Source: a virus
DNA: 53,015 bases
Reading direction: 5' to 3' (one strand)
IMG/VR virus record: IMGVR_UViG_3300006641_004726
Span: 1 to 53,015 of that record
Part shown: one piece after another, positions 30,370 through 38,513 of the stretch
Numbering within the stretch: the first letter of the stretch is position 1
Layout: every line of letters begins with the position of its first letter
Translations under genes and position numbers: made by a program
Notes under the pieces: model-generated
Seen by the model: the letters and a program-made list of their open reading frames with translations, nothing else
Database searches by the model: none
Told to the model about the DNA's origin: nothing

Positions 30370-33165
30370 TTAGAGTAAACCGCGCTGGACAAGCCCGTGG
30401 CGGGTCTTGAGCCGGTCGATGGCACCCAGCTCAGCCAGCTCGCGCATGCTGAACTCCTGGCCGTCAGGCTCATCCTTGCCCTGAGGGTTGGACGGACTGA
30501 CGGTGCACTCGTGAGGTGTCTTCCGAATGCGGTTGTCGATGGCCACAGACGAGAAGAATGCTCGACTGAGAGGCACATCGGGAAGTCCCACAGAGGACTG
30601 GAAGCGAGCCCAGGTGTAGAGGTGGGCGATCTGGTAGGCGACAGCCCACAGCTCAGCGTGCTTCTCTGGAGCCATCCACCAGATCTCGTCGTGGATCGAG
30701 ATGATGAAGCGTACCTGAAGCTTGTACTCACGCATCAGCCAGTGGGCTGCGGTGAGGATTGTGGCCAGGATTTCTGCGCCCGACGCCTGAATCGTCCAGT
30801 TGATGCGACCAGTCAGGAAGTCGTCTCCCACGGCCGCGGGACGCAGTGCGGTCGAGATCTTGGTGCCGAGGCACGGAAGCTGAGGCACCTTGGTCTTGAG
30901 AGCGAGACGTTCCATGTAGTTGAAGCAACCGGAGTCGCTACCGCCTTGGAATGGCTCACTCTTGTACTGACGGTAGCCCTTCTTCGCCTCCAGCATCTTC
31001 ATCGCCAGGTTGTTGAGCTCCCTGGCGTTTCGGTCTGGGAACTTGCGGCGGATTGTGTTGGCCACAGTCCGCATGCCGGCGCCGTAGAGAACTGCGAAGC
31101 CCACACCCTTGGCAGTGTCACGGTCCACGCCGGCCGCTTTTGCCAGTGCGGAGTGAGGATCAGTTCCCTGCTCTTTCGAGCCGGAGAGCACACTGAAACC
31201 CATGGGAGAGCCGCCCACGACCCCTGTGTCCCACGCGTCACAGTAGGCGGACGCGATCTGAAGCTCCTGACCGTCAAAGTCAGCACCCACAATCTTCCAG
31301 CCGTCAGGCGCAGACACGCGGGTCTTGAGCTCTGTGCCGATGCGCCAGTTCTTGGTCGAGCACATGGTCACCATGAGCGGTTCCACAGTGCGTCGCGTCA
31401 CAGTGCCGTGAGCCAGGATCTCTGGCAGGGTGATGTAGGCGTCCTCACCGTGTGGATTGTGAGCCTTGACGAAGATGCGATCCATCACACGCTTGCGCAC
31501 GGATGTCCAGTAGGAGGTCGCGTTGGCGATCTCGAGAGCTCGCTTGGCCTCAGGCAGGTCGCTGTCGAGACGACCGACCTTCATGTCATCGACGAAATCC
31601 TTGGACAGCAGCACACCCACATTGTCCTTCTGGTTCTTGGGGTGGGGGATCTTGGTGAGCTCACCTTCTTCGTTGGTGTAGCACCAGCCCTGTTTCTTGG
31701 TGGCTACGATCGGGCTGCCTTCCCACTTCAGCTTGAGCAGCAGGTGGGCGAGCTGGTTCTTCGGCGTGATGCGTCGGTCGGGATCCTTGATGAAGTCCCG
31801 ATACCAGTTGGGGATGTGGGCGTACTTGCCTTTCACAGTCTTGACATCCCAGTCCAGCTGGTGGAGCCACGGGTCACGGTCTGCCCACGCCTGGGCTTTC
31901 TCAGGATTCTGGTCGTAGATCTCACGCCACGCCGCGTAGTGGGTCTCAGCCAGCTCACGGCAGACGTCGCCCATCTCACGGATGTAGCTGTGGTAGGTGT
32001 CCTCACAACGCTGGATCCACTTGGTCCAGTCCTCAGGCAGAGGAATCACCGAGCCGTTGAGGTGGTACATGCCACACAGACCCACCATGCTCGGAGTCGA
32101 GTCGAGGTACTTTGGCCAGATGGCTTGGAACAGCTCAGCGGTGTAGAACGCGTCCTTGACGGCATAGTCGAGAGCCTCGAAGATGGCGTGGCGGATGACA
32201 GCGAGGTCAGGTGCGGTCACGAACAGGTCTCGCACCTCCTTGTCCTCGTAGCCCAGCTTCTTGGCTTCACCACCGAAGAACTTGCGCACCTCGTAGACGT
32301 GGAAGTTGTAGCACTCGACCAGGGAGTTGGTGGAACCAGCCTCGAGCCACTTGGGGGCGAAGCGGAGCTTCCGTTTCTCCTCCTCGGTCATCTCCTCAGG
32401 TTCCTTTCCCGCAAGAACGTACAGCCAACGCTGACCAGAAGCAAGACCAGAAACCCCGATGTGAGCGGAAAGAGTGTCGAAGTAGAAGTTCTCGGGCTCG
32501 GAACGGTCGAGGGAATAGGCTTCGCGAGAACGAACGCGGTCATAAGAGATGTTGTGGCCTGCTACGAACTTGTTCTCCCCGATGGGGATCATGTCGTACT
32601 GCGTCCACTCCGACTGCGGGATCGAAGGATCGATAAGTTCCGCCGCAAGCCAGATGTAAGCCGCTTCAGAGGAGAGCGCCGTTCCGATGATAGGGAATGC
32701 GCCTCCAACCACGAAGGTCTCAGTGTCAAAGGTGAACGCTTGCTCGAGAGGGTGCGGGACTGTTTCCGTAGTCCACTTGCCATCCTTTCCAAGCGTGTAG
32801 CGAGTCCATCCAGGGTTGAGGACAAGGTCGTCAATGCCTGGGATCGGCGGGAGCGTGGCTTGAGCGAAATCATCTGCTGCTTTCTTGTGGTGGCCGATCT
32901 GCTCTTCTGCGATCTTCTCGAAGTGTTCCTCGATCGTCACTCCCTTCAGATCGGGAAGGGGGAGTGGCCCGTCGTACATGCCTTCGGCGTGAGAGACAGG
33001 GACGGGGACCTTGAACTTCTCCAAAAGAGAAACCGCCCGGTCCAACTGTTTCTGAGTCGGTTCCGGGCGGGGAACTGTGCCGAATAGCTTCCGGTGAACC
33101 TCGTCAGAGACCACCGGATAGCCGAGTTCGTTCTTGCGCATGTGCGGCACGTTGAGTTTTGTCAT
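30370..33165 (-). CDS. Family A DNA polymerase of the mitochondrial polymerase gamma type
   Basis: 931 aa. Exonuclease: Exo I FDTET (D147, E149), Exo II AGHNISYD (D209), Exo III YAVKD (Y334, D338). Polymerase: motif A VGADFDGQELQIAS (D629), motif B AKGVGFAVLYGAG (K686, F690, Y694), motif C ISIHDE (825-827). All catalytic residues are present. Family features otherwise known from POLG also occur in order: NPGWTRY before the exo domain, DTLSAHIGVSGLASGQR, NSLVECY, DPWLHQLDWD, AHGTVTRRTVEP, GGSDSGCFNYME, PCLGTKISTALRPAAV, AFFSSVAID, SPSNPQG. It lacks a 5' nuclease domain, and a separate one is at 51804. The spacer is shorter than in human POLG. Start ATG 33165. Confidence 0.95.
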   Translation of the reverse strand: MTKLNVPHMRKNELGYPVVSDEVHRKLFGTVPRPEPTQKQLDRAVSLLEKFKVPVPVSHAEGMYDGPLPLPDLKGVTIEEHFEKIAEEQIGHHKKAADDFAQATLPPIPGIDDLVLNPGWTRYTLGKDGKWTTETVPHPLEQAFTFDTETFVVGGAFPIIGTALSSEAAYIWLAAELIDPSIPQSEWTQYDMIPIGENKFVAGHNISYDRVRSREAYSLDRSEPENFYFDTLSAHIGVSGLASGQRWLYVLAGKEPEEMTEEEKRKLRFAPKWLEAGSTNSLVECYNFHVYEVRKFFGGEAKKLGYEDKEVRDLFVTAPDLAVIRHAIFEALDYAVKDAFYTAELFQAIWPKYLDSTPSMVGLCGMYHLNGSVIPLPEDWTKWIQRCEDTYHSYIREMGDVCRELAETHYAAWREIYDQNPEKAQAWADRDPWLHQLDWDVKTVKGKYAHIPNWYRDFIKDPDRRITPKNQLAHLLLKLKWEGSPIVATKKQGWCYTNEEGELTKIPHPKNQKDNVGVLLSKDFVDDMKVGRLDSDLPEAKRALEIANATSYWTSVRKRVMDRIFVKAHNPHGEDAYITLPEILAHGTVTRRTVEPLMVTMCSTKNWRIGTELKTRVSAPDGWKIVGADFDGQELQIASAYCDAWDTGVVGGSPMGFSVLSGSKEQGTDPHSALAKAAGVDRDTAKGVGFAVLYGAGMRTVANTIRRKFPDRNARELNNLAMKMLEAKKGYRQYKSEPFQGGSDSGCFNYMERLALKTKVPQLPCLGTKISTALRPAAVGDDFLTGRINWTIQASGAEILATILTAAHWLMREYKLQVRFIISIHDEIWWMAPEKHAELWAVAYQIAHLYTWARFQSSVGLPDVPLSRAFFSSVAIDNRIRKTPHECTVSPSNPQGKDEPDGQEFSMRELAELGAIDRLKTRHGLVQRGLL

Positions 33166-33172
33166 CAAGGGT

Positions 33173-33178
33173 AGTGTA
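33173..33178 (-). promoter_or_regulatory. -10-like box (TACACT) before the polymerase gene
   Basis: CGCTACACTACCC, 8 bases before ATG 33165, in the 36-base gap. It is similar in sequence and placement to boxes at 38400-38405 and 40533-40538. A transcript from it would be nearly leaderless, so the call is tentative. Confidence 0.3.
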
Positions 33179-33204
33179 GCGTGGTTTGGCTTGAGGAAAC
33201 CCTC

Positions 33205-35886
33205 TTAGGAGATAGTAACGTTGAACGGTCCGAATCTGCCTTGAGGGCCGGTGACGTAGTAGATGCCGAAGAGACCCAGAGTGTACAACTCACTCTCAGT
33301 CGCAGTAAAGGTTGTGACTCCAGTATACTTCCTTGAAGGAGTAAAAGGAGAGATGGCGCTAACCCAGATCTCAAGAGAGCTAACCTGAACTGCTCCACCG
33401 TTGTTGAAAGTCGGGAGAGTTAGAGTGCAGTTGTACGTGGTGCCTGTGCCCTTCGTGGCCGTGAAAGCCCAGGGAGTGGTGCCACCGTAAGGAATCGTGG
33501 GGTCATTCAAAGGACCGACGATGTTGCTCAGGGCTGTTGCTGAAGAGCCTGTCTTTGGGTTGACAGCGGTCCACTTAATAGCTGTGTAGTTGCCGGACCC
33601 GGGGAATGGGGTGTCACTAGGGTCGCCTGGAGGGTCAGATAGGAACTGCTTAGAGTTTGGAACGGCGGAGTTCCGCAGCAGGTAACTTCCCACGCTCGGG
33701 TAATTGTTCTGTGTCTGAATTCCTGAAGGGAGCGCACTACCAAGAGAGTTACAGAGAATGTACTCTTTTGTGATCGTGATGGGGTCTGCGCTTCCATCAG
33801 TTGCGGTTGAAGCAGAGTACGTCGCTTGAATAGAGTTGTCGTATAGGCCAACTTTCGCGAAGTTCGTGCTTCCAACTGTCAGCTGACCAACTGACGTGAA
33901 GTACACCGACGGTGCTGGGACTGGAACGGAGGAAGTGTAAGTGCCTGAGTCTGAACCGGCAGCGTTAGTTACGGTGTAGTCCACCTCGATGAGGAGTCCT
34001 ACGAAAACGTCCGAGAGGTTGAGAGTGAGACCGCCATTCTGAATCGCAGTCTTTGTTCCACCGGCTTTCACAGTGTACCAAGTCCACGCCTCGGTGTAAG
34101 CGGCAGGAATGCCGGCCTGAACGGTTGGCTTGGTGAATGTCGCCACAGTTCCGGGCTGGAACGGGATAGAAGCTGTCGAAGTGACGGTTCCGGGTGCCGT
34201 GATTATCGGGCGAGTGCCGCCGATTTTCCAGGTGGGGCTATTTTGAGTGTAGGTGTTCCCCTCGAACGTCACGCTGTAGGTAGCGTAGGCGTCTCTCCCG
34301 AACCACGAGGCGAGGATAGTGTAAGGATCGCTCGCAGATGCGCCACCTTGGAGTGTTCTCAGCTGCCCTTGGATCGGAACCGTTCCACCATACGCAGTGT
34401 TCTGAGGCTGACTTTGTGGGTACACCAACTGAACACGATCACCCACTTTAGGGGGCGCACCGGGAACAGTAAGGTTGGTGTAGCTACCTTGAGAGGTGAA
34501 GGTGAAGAAGTGGCCCGGACGAATTGGGTTGCTCAGACTCAATACACCAAGGGGGTACAGTGGGCTGAAAGCTGTGGTTCCGTAAGCGACGTCTTTCCCA
34601 ACTTCGGCTTCAGTGAGGGTGTAAGTCGTGTCTCCGATTGTACCTATGCCCACCCAGTTCGGCACGCCAGCCGTTCCGTCATTGCGGTAGAAACGGTTTA
34701 TGGTCGACGTGATGGCGGGAACAGCATCAAAAACTGCGGGTGTGCCTGTGACGATTGTGCCAGGATAAGCGGTGTCGCCAGTGTAGGAAATCACCGGTTT
34801 AGTGACCACATTGAGGTAACCCTCAGCTGGGCCAACTATCTCTGACAGACTTGTTGCGGTGAGGATGCCAATAGTGCCAATGGTCCTGAACGCGAAGCTC
34901 TTACCAAAATCAGCAGCCGTTACGGAGAAAGTCGTAGAGTCGGCATAACCCACTGGGATGGGGTTGTTCGGATCAGTGACGTCAACAAAGCCGAATGAGA
35001 CACTAGGAGGACCATACGACTGAAAGACCGCTGGTGTTCCAGTTAAACCATCTCCGACATAAAGCGGATCCTTGATGCTGATTTTTGAAGGAGACTGAAT
35101 CACAATCTCACCGCACACAGCAATGGTGTTAGTGAGAGCAAACGATGAGCCGCCCGCGCCGAACACAGTCGTACGCACAGCCACTTCGTCGCCTACAGCG
35201 GTAGGTGGAATGACAAAAGTATCGCCACCTAGTTGCCAAACCTCGTCCGAGTTGTTGGCGTTCACCCAAGTAGTGAAGGTGCTGTAATTGGGTTGTTGTG
35301 AGAAGATAGTAGCACCGGAGAATGACAAAACATCTCCGGGAACTGGACAGTAGCTTGGGTCCGAGTTAGGAATTGCAATCTCAATGGTTCCGGGATCAGT
35401 GATGATCGGAGCCGGAGCGAGACATGGCCCGTAAGGAACGGTTTGTGTGCCAACAGTGCCGACGCTGTTGGAGGCGACGGTTTGAACAACGAGGTTGTAA
35501 GCAGCGTCAGCGATCTGAACGGTATAGTTCAGTCCAGTGCCAACGATTAAGGAGGTTCCACCCGGATTGTAACGAATCCAGTTGTATTGAACGGTGATTG
35601 GGGCGGTTCCGGTTACAGTGCCGGGAACGAAAGTCAGGGCGGTCCCAACTTCTGGACTGCCGGAGATAGTGCCCGCCGACTCAATCTTCGGATCCGGAGC
35701 GTAGACGCCATCCGGATAAGTGGGGCCTTCAACTGTACTGCCTTCGCAGACGTAAGCCGCACCGAATCCCGTGTCGACGTAGGCGACGGGGAGGCGATAC
35801 AGCGGTTGACCGCCAACAATGGTCCAGCCGATGACTTCTGTTCCGGCTGCCGAGTTGGCATAATTTGGGAATTGAGGGTTTAACAT
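33205..35886 (-). CDS. Adhesin-like virion protein with repeated Ig-like domains
   Basis: 893 aa. Residues 1-60 (LNPQFPNYANSAAGTEVIGW, GGQPLYRLP) resemble the 64-aa protein at 36461. The rest consists of roughly 80-100-residue beta-sandwich repeats: GTISGSPEVGTALTF, GTVTGTAPITVQYNWIR and PGTIVTGTPAVFDAVPAI patterns, with NSVG, YTVTNAAGSDSGTYTSSV. Such arrays occur in phage tail fibres and surface adhesins that touch the host envelope. ATG 35886 overlaps the GIY-YIG stop by 7 bases. No catalytic motif. Confidence 0.75.
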   Translation of the reverse strand: MLNPQFPNYANSAAGTEVIGWTIVGGQPLYRLPVAYVDTGFGAAYVCEGSTVEGPTYPDGVYAPDPKIESAGTISGSPEVGTALTFVPGTVTGTAPITVQYNWIRYNPGGTSLIVGTGLNYTVQIADAAYNLVVQTVASNSVGTVGTQTVPYGPCLAPAPIITDPGTIEIAIPNSDPSYCPVPGDVLSFSGATIFSQQPNYSTFTTWVNANNSDEVWQLGGDTFVIPPTAVGDEVAVRTTVFGAGGSSFALTNTIAVCGEIVIQSPSKISIKDPLYVGDGLTGTPAVFQSYGPPSVSFGFVDVTDPNNPIPVGYADSTTFSVTAADFGKSFAFRTIGTIGILTATSLSEIVGPAEGYLNVVTKPVISYTGDTAYPGTIVTGTPAVFDAVPAITSTINRFYRNDGTAGVPNWVGIGTIGDTTYTLTEAEVGKDVAYGTTAFSPLYPLGVLSLSNPIRPGHFFTFTSQGSYTNLTVPGAPPKVGDRVQLVYPQSQPQNTAYGGTVPIQGQLRTLQGGASASDPYTILASWFGRDAYATYSVTFEGNTYTQNSPTWKIGGTRPIITAPGTVTSTASIPFQPGTVATFTKPTVQAGIPAAYTEAWTWYTVKAGGTKTAIQNGGLTLNLSDVFVGLLIEVDYTVTNAAGSDSGTYTSSVPVPAPSVYFTSVGQLTVGSTNFAKVGLYDNSIQATYSASTATDGSADPITITKEYILCNSLGSALPSGIQTQNNYPSVGSYLLRNSAVPNSKQFLSDPPGDPSDTPFPGSGNYTAIKWTAVNPKTGSSATALSNIVGPLNDPTIPYGGTTPWAFTATKGTGTTYNCTLTLPTFNNGGAVQVSSLEIWVSAISPFTPSRKYTGVTTFTATESELYTLGLFGIYYVTGPQGRFGPFNVTIS

Positions 35887-36461
35887 TGATCTAAGGGTTT
35901 CCGGTGCGAGGAGTCAATCCCAAGACGCTTCTGGTGCCGGGCAACGTTTCCCGCATTACCGATAAATCCTGTCTTGGTGCATACAAACTGTTTGTTCTGG
36001 GCTTTCCTAAGGAGGCCAGACTCAACATTGATTTTCCCTTGCCGTTTTCCTAGGGACTGAATGTGTCCTGACTCAATGTTATTCTTTCCTTGAGACTTCC
36101 CGCCTTTGGGAGCCCCAAGTTGTTGGACTCGGAGCATGTGCCCCGTTTTCACGTTGACCAGACCCTGAGTGTGGCCCCCTAGGGCGCACGTGTCGATTCT
36201 GCCGAAGTCGGGGGAGGGCTGATTAGCTTTGTTGGCGAAGTGGGGGTTGTCGGCAACTTCAAAGTAGCGGTGAAGGATAACCTCCGCCGCCACTGCTTGC
36301 TCCCTTGTAGGGAACTCAGCGATGATGATCTTGTCAGTGGGTTGGAAGGTTGGATCAACGTAACTTCCGAAGTACCCGTCAGTGACGGGATCCTCAGACG
36401 ACTTGACGCCGATGTACCCACGTCCCCACTCTTCGTAGGAGTAGTAGACGTAATGTTTCAT
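35880..36461 (-). CDS. GIY-YIG homing endonuclease-like protein
   Basis: 193 aa from ATG 36461. The N-terminus KHYVYYSYEEWGRGYIGVKS holds the GIY-YIG pair in the variant form VYY...YIG. It is followed by DGYFGSYVDP and AEVILHRYFEVADNPHFANK (conserved Glu and Asn region). The C-terminus has NUMOD-like DNA-binding repeats, N[VI]xxGH[MI]xxLG with Gly/Lys/Gln linkers (NVKTGHMLRVQQLGAPKGGK, NNIESGHIQSLGKRQGKINV). It is squeezed between two genes with related N-termini, overlapping both (TGATG and a 7-base overlap). Typical of mobile free-standing endonucleases. Confidence 0.8.
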   Translation of the reverse strand: MKHYVYYSYEEWGRGYIGVKSSEDPVTDGYFGSYVDPTFQPTDKIIIAEFPTREQAVAAEVILHRYFEVADNPHFANKANQPSPDFGRIDTCALGGHTQGLVNVKTGHMLRVQQLGAPKGGKSQGKNNIESGHIQSLGKRQGKINVESGLLRKAQNKQFVCTKTGFIGNAGNVARHQKRLGIDSSHRKPLDQC

Positions 36462-36655
36462 CAATATGCGGGAGGCACGGAGGTGCTACCGGTCGGGATG
36501 ATCGCTGCGCAACGCAGGTTCGGAGGCATCACCTGAGGAAGCCGGTAGAGAGGATAGCCGTTGGCGTCGTAATTGACGATGCTGGTCCAGGCAGCTGCGT
36601 AGTTGGGGTAGTGTGAGTTCAGATTGCTGCCACCCACCTGAGGAGTATCTGGCAT
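36461..36655 (-). CDS. Short adhesin-N-terminus paralogue (64 aa)
   Basis: Residues 9-55 (SNLNSHYPNYAAAWTSIVNY, ANGYPLYRLPQ) align with residues 1-45 of the 893-aa adhesin (LN-x-x-[YF]-PNYA...G-x-PLYRLP). It looks like a duplicated or detached first module left upstream of the GIY-YIG gene. ATG 36655, 25 bases after a GGGTAAAACC motif. It may be a true small virion protein, or the remnant of the adhesin 5' end after nuclease invasion. Confidence 0.65.
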   Translation of the reverse strand: MPDTPQVGGSNLNSHYPNYAAAWTSIVNYDANGYPLYRLPQVMPPNLRCAAIIPTGSTSVPPAY

Positions 36656-36680
36656 TGGGAGGAGCTAGGAGTGCTGGGAG

Positions 36681-36690
36681 GGTTTTACCC
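36681..36690 (-). promoter_or_regulatory. GGGTAAAACC motif copy 6
   Basis: Perfect 10-mer containing the TAA stop of the 85-aa gene and lying 25 bases before the adhesin module. Confidence 0.5.
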
Positions 36691-36942
36691 CGGCTCGATG
36701 TCCCAGAATGTTTCACCAGGATCTCGGTCGTTCAGGCCCAGATTGAAGTGGTCATTCACCACCTCGAGCTCCGCACGCATGAACTGATTGCACCGCAGGT
36801 GGATGCGCAGGCGCCACGTCATGTAGGCCTTCCGGTTGGCTTGTGTGGGATTCTCGACGTACTTCTCGTAAGTTGAGGCGACCTTGTTCACCAGGTCAGG
36901 ACCGATCTTGGTGTGGGACGCCTTGGGGCTGATGACTCTCAT
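36685..36942 (-). CDS. Small helical protein, unknown (85 aa)
   Basis: ATG 36942 (MRVISPKASHTKIGPDLVNK) overlaps the preceding stop (ATGA). An upstream extension of the frame is shadow sequence. The middle VASTYEKYVENPTQANRKAY, TWRLRIHLRCNQFMRAELEV is helical and basic. It ends FWDIEPG with the stop inside a GGGTAAAACC motif. No family recognised. The genes at 36.7-38.4 kb appear to be one transcription unit. Confidence 0.7.
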   Translation of the reverse strand: MRVISPKASHTKIGPDLVNKVASTYEKYVENPTQANRKAYMTWRLRIHLRCNQFMRAELEVVNDHFNLGLNDRDPGETFWDIEPG

Positions 36943-37835
36943 GAGAGGCGTGTCTGTGCTGTGTGTTGGTTGAACTCGCGGATGCGAGTCGAGTCGTAGA
37001 TCTCGCTGCGATGCTTCTGCAGCAGATCCATCGCGTCGTGGATCTTGGGGAACGCCATCATCCGGTCTGCCGGATTGTTGCGCCACACGTCGATCTCCTC
37101 CAGGGAGAACGGCCGGTCGTCTTCCCAGTCGGGGTCTGCCTCGCCGTAGATGAGGGGCAGGGCGTCACGGACCCACCACTCCTGGACTTTTGGTGCGAAC
37201 TGCTCCCACGCGCCTGGGGTGGTGATGTGGGTCTCGCACTCGCTGCGGATCCACTTGACGAACTCACGACCACGCTGCACCACGATCTCGGCGGTCACTG
37301 GGACGTCATCGAGGAGGTAGGCAGGGTCGTCACCGCTCATGACACGGTTGTAGACGGAGGGGAACACCACGCTCTGAGATGCCGCTTCGACGTCTGAAGC
37401 CTGGTCGCCGTGTGTGGACCACGAGGTGATGGCGGACAGAATCGCATCGAAGATGGCAATTGTGCGTGCTTTGCCAAGGACGACCTCATTGACAGACGCC
37501 TCGGCCTTGGAAGGCTGGTCCTTTTGGAGCTTCTCTATTTCCTTCTCAAGCTTAGCAATCCGCTTCTCATAGTCCTCACGCAACGACTTCTCATACGCGT
37601 CAAACTTGGAGATGAACTTGTCGATTCTGCCACTTGAAGAGCCGATCTCTTTGTCCATCGTGTCAATGATGGCATCCAAGGCATTAAGCTTGGATGAGAC
37701 CTGTTCTACGACGCGGCTCAGGGTGCTTCTGGTCTCATTGACCTTCTGTCGCGTGTTGGCAGTTTTCGTTGCGAGTCGCAGTTGCTCATTCTTCAGAGCC
37801 CCTGCAGCGTAGTTTAGATAGTCACGTGAGAGCAT
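36939..37835 (-). CDS. Coiled-coil protein, unknown (298 aa)
   Basis: Residues 10-125 form a long predicted coiled coil (TRSTLSRVVEQVSSKLNALD, YEKRIAKLEKEIEKLQKDQ). The C-terminal 170 residues are a separate Trp/Pro-rich domain (VVQRGREFVKWIRSECETH, VQEWWVRDALPLIYGEADPD, MMAFPKIHDAMDLLQKHRSE). ATG 37835, 1 base after the upstream stop. It could be a virion fibre or internal protein. Nothing diagnostic was seen. Confidence 0.75.
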   Translation of the reverse strand: MLSRDYLNYAAGALKNEQLRLATKTANTRQKVNETRSTLSRVVEQVSSKLNALDAIIDTMDKEIGSSSGRIDKFISKFDAYEKSLREDYEKRIAKLEKEIEKLQKDQPSKAEASVNEVVLGKARTIAIFDAILSAITSWSTHGDQASDVEAASQSVVFPSVYNRVMSGDDPAYLLDDVPVTAEIVVQRGREFVKWIRSECETHITTPGAWEQFAPKVQEWWVRDALPLIYGEADPDWEDDRPFSLEEIDVWRNNPADRMMAFPKIHDAMDLLQKHRSEIYDSTRIREFNQHTAQTRLS

Positions 37836-37836
37836 C

Positions 37837-38379
37837 TCAGTCGTTGAACACGGTTGCTTTGAGTTGGTCGGTTGCGATGTCGATCACCTCGATCTTGAAC
37901 CCAAACATTCTATCAGGGTCTGAGAGCAGGTGGAACGACCCACTGAAGAAGTCTCCGTCATCGGAGCGGAGGTACTGGTTCGAGGGCATTGGTGGGTCGC
38001 AGAGCACGATGTCTCCTGCGAACTCCGGCTTGCTCTCCTCGATGGCAGTCACGAGGCGGCGGTACATCGTGGATGTGATCGCCATCTCGTCTTCGTTGGA
38101 GATGCCAGCCACGTACTCGCCCTGAGGCCGGAGCTCTGCAGCTGTGCCTGTATCGAGGATCACTTGGATCACGCCAGGTTCGTCGGGCGACTCGCGGAAG
38201 CAGGCCTCGGTGGCGTGGAATTCTATCTCGTCTGGTTCTGAGTCGTTGATGTCAGCCTCGATCAGCTCGTAAAAGAGATCCTTGATCGTGGGTGCGTCGG
38301 GTCCGCCGATGTGTGCTGCGATCGCGAAGAAGATCTTCGGATTGGCTAGCAAACGATCGACCGGATAGATGATTTCCAT
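37837..38379 (-). CDS. Unknown acidic protein (180 aa)
   Basis: ATG 38379 (MEIIYPVDRLLANPKIFFAI). The open frame continues upstream, but a -10-like box and a GGGTAAAACC motif in that stretch argue for this start. Acidic with mixed alpha/beta pattern: AHIGGPDAPTIKDLFYELIE, GVIQVILDTGTAAELRPQGE, EMAITSTMYRRLVTAIEESK, FGFKIEVIDIATDQLKATVF. No family recognised. Confidence 0.7.
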   Translation of the reverse strand: MEIIYPVDRLLANPKIFFAIAAHIGGPDAPTIKDLFYELIEADINDSEPDEIEFHATEACFRESPDEPGVIQVILDTGTAAELRPQGEYVAGISNEDEMAITSTMYRRLVTAIEESKPEFAGDIVLCDPPMPSNQYLRSDDGDFFSGSFHLLSDPDRMFGFKIEVIDIATDQLKATVFND

Positions 38380-38399
38380 GAGTCTCAGTCTCCAGGTCC

Positions 38400-38405
38400 A
38401 GTGTA
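38400..38405 (-). promoter_or_regulatory. -10-like box (TACACT) before the 180-aa gene
   Basis: CACTACACTGGACC, 20 bases upstream of ATG 38379, just downstream of GGGTAAAACC copy 7. Confidence 0.3.
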
Positions 38406-38435
38406 GTGGGCTGGGGGCCCAGTGAACCACATCGT

Positions 38436-38445
38436 GGTTTTACCC
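38436..38445 (-). promoter_or_regulatory. GGGTAAAACC motif copy 7
   Basis: Perfect 10-mer in the 134-base gap between the topoisomerase and the 180-aa gene, 56 bases before the latter's start. Confidence 0.5.
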
Positions 38446-38513
38446 GCCCCCGAAAAGTGCTTCTCAGCTCTGCGGTTCTCTGAGTTTCCTCGGAGAAGTG
38501 GGACACTGAGATC

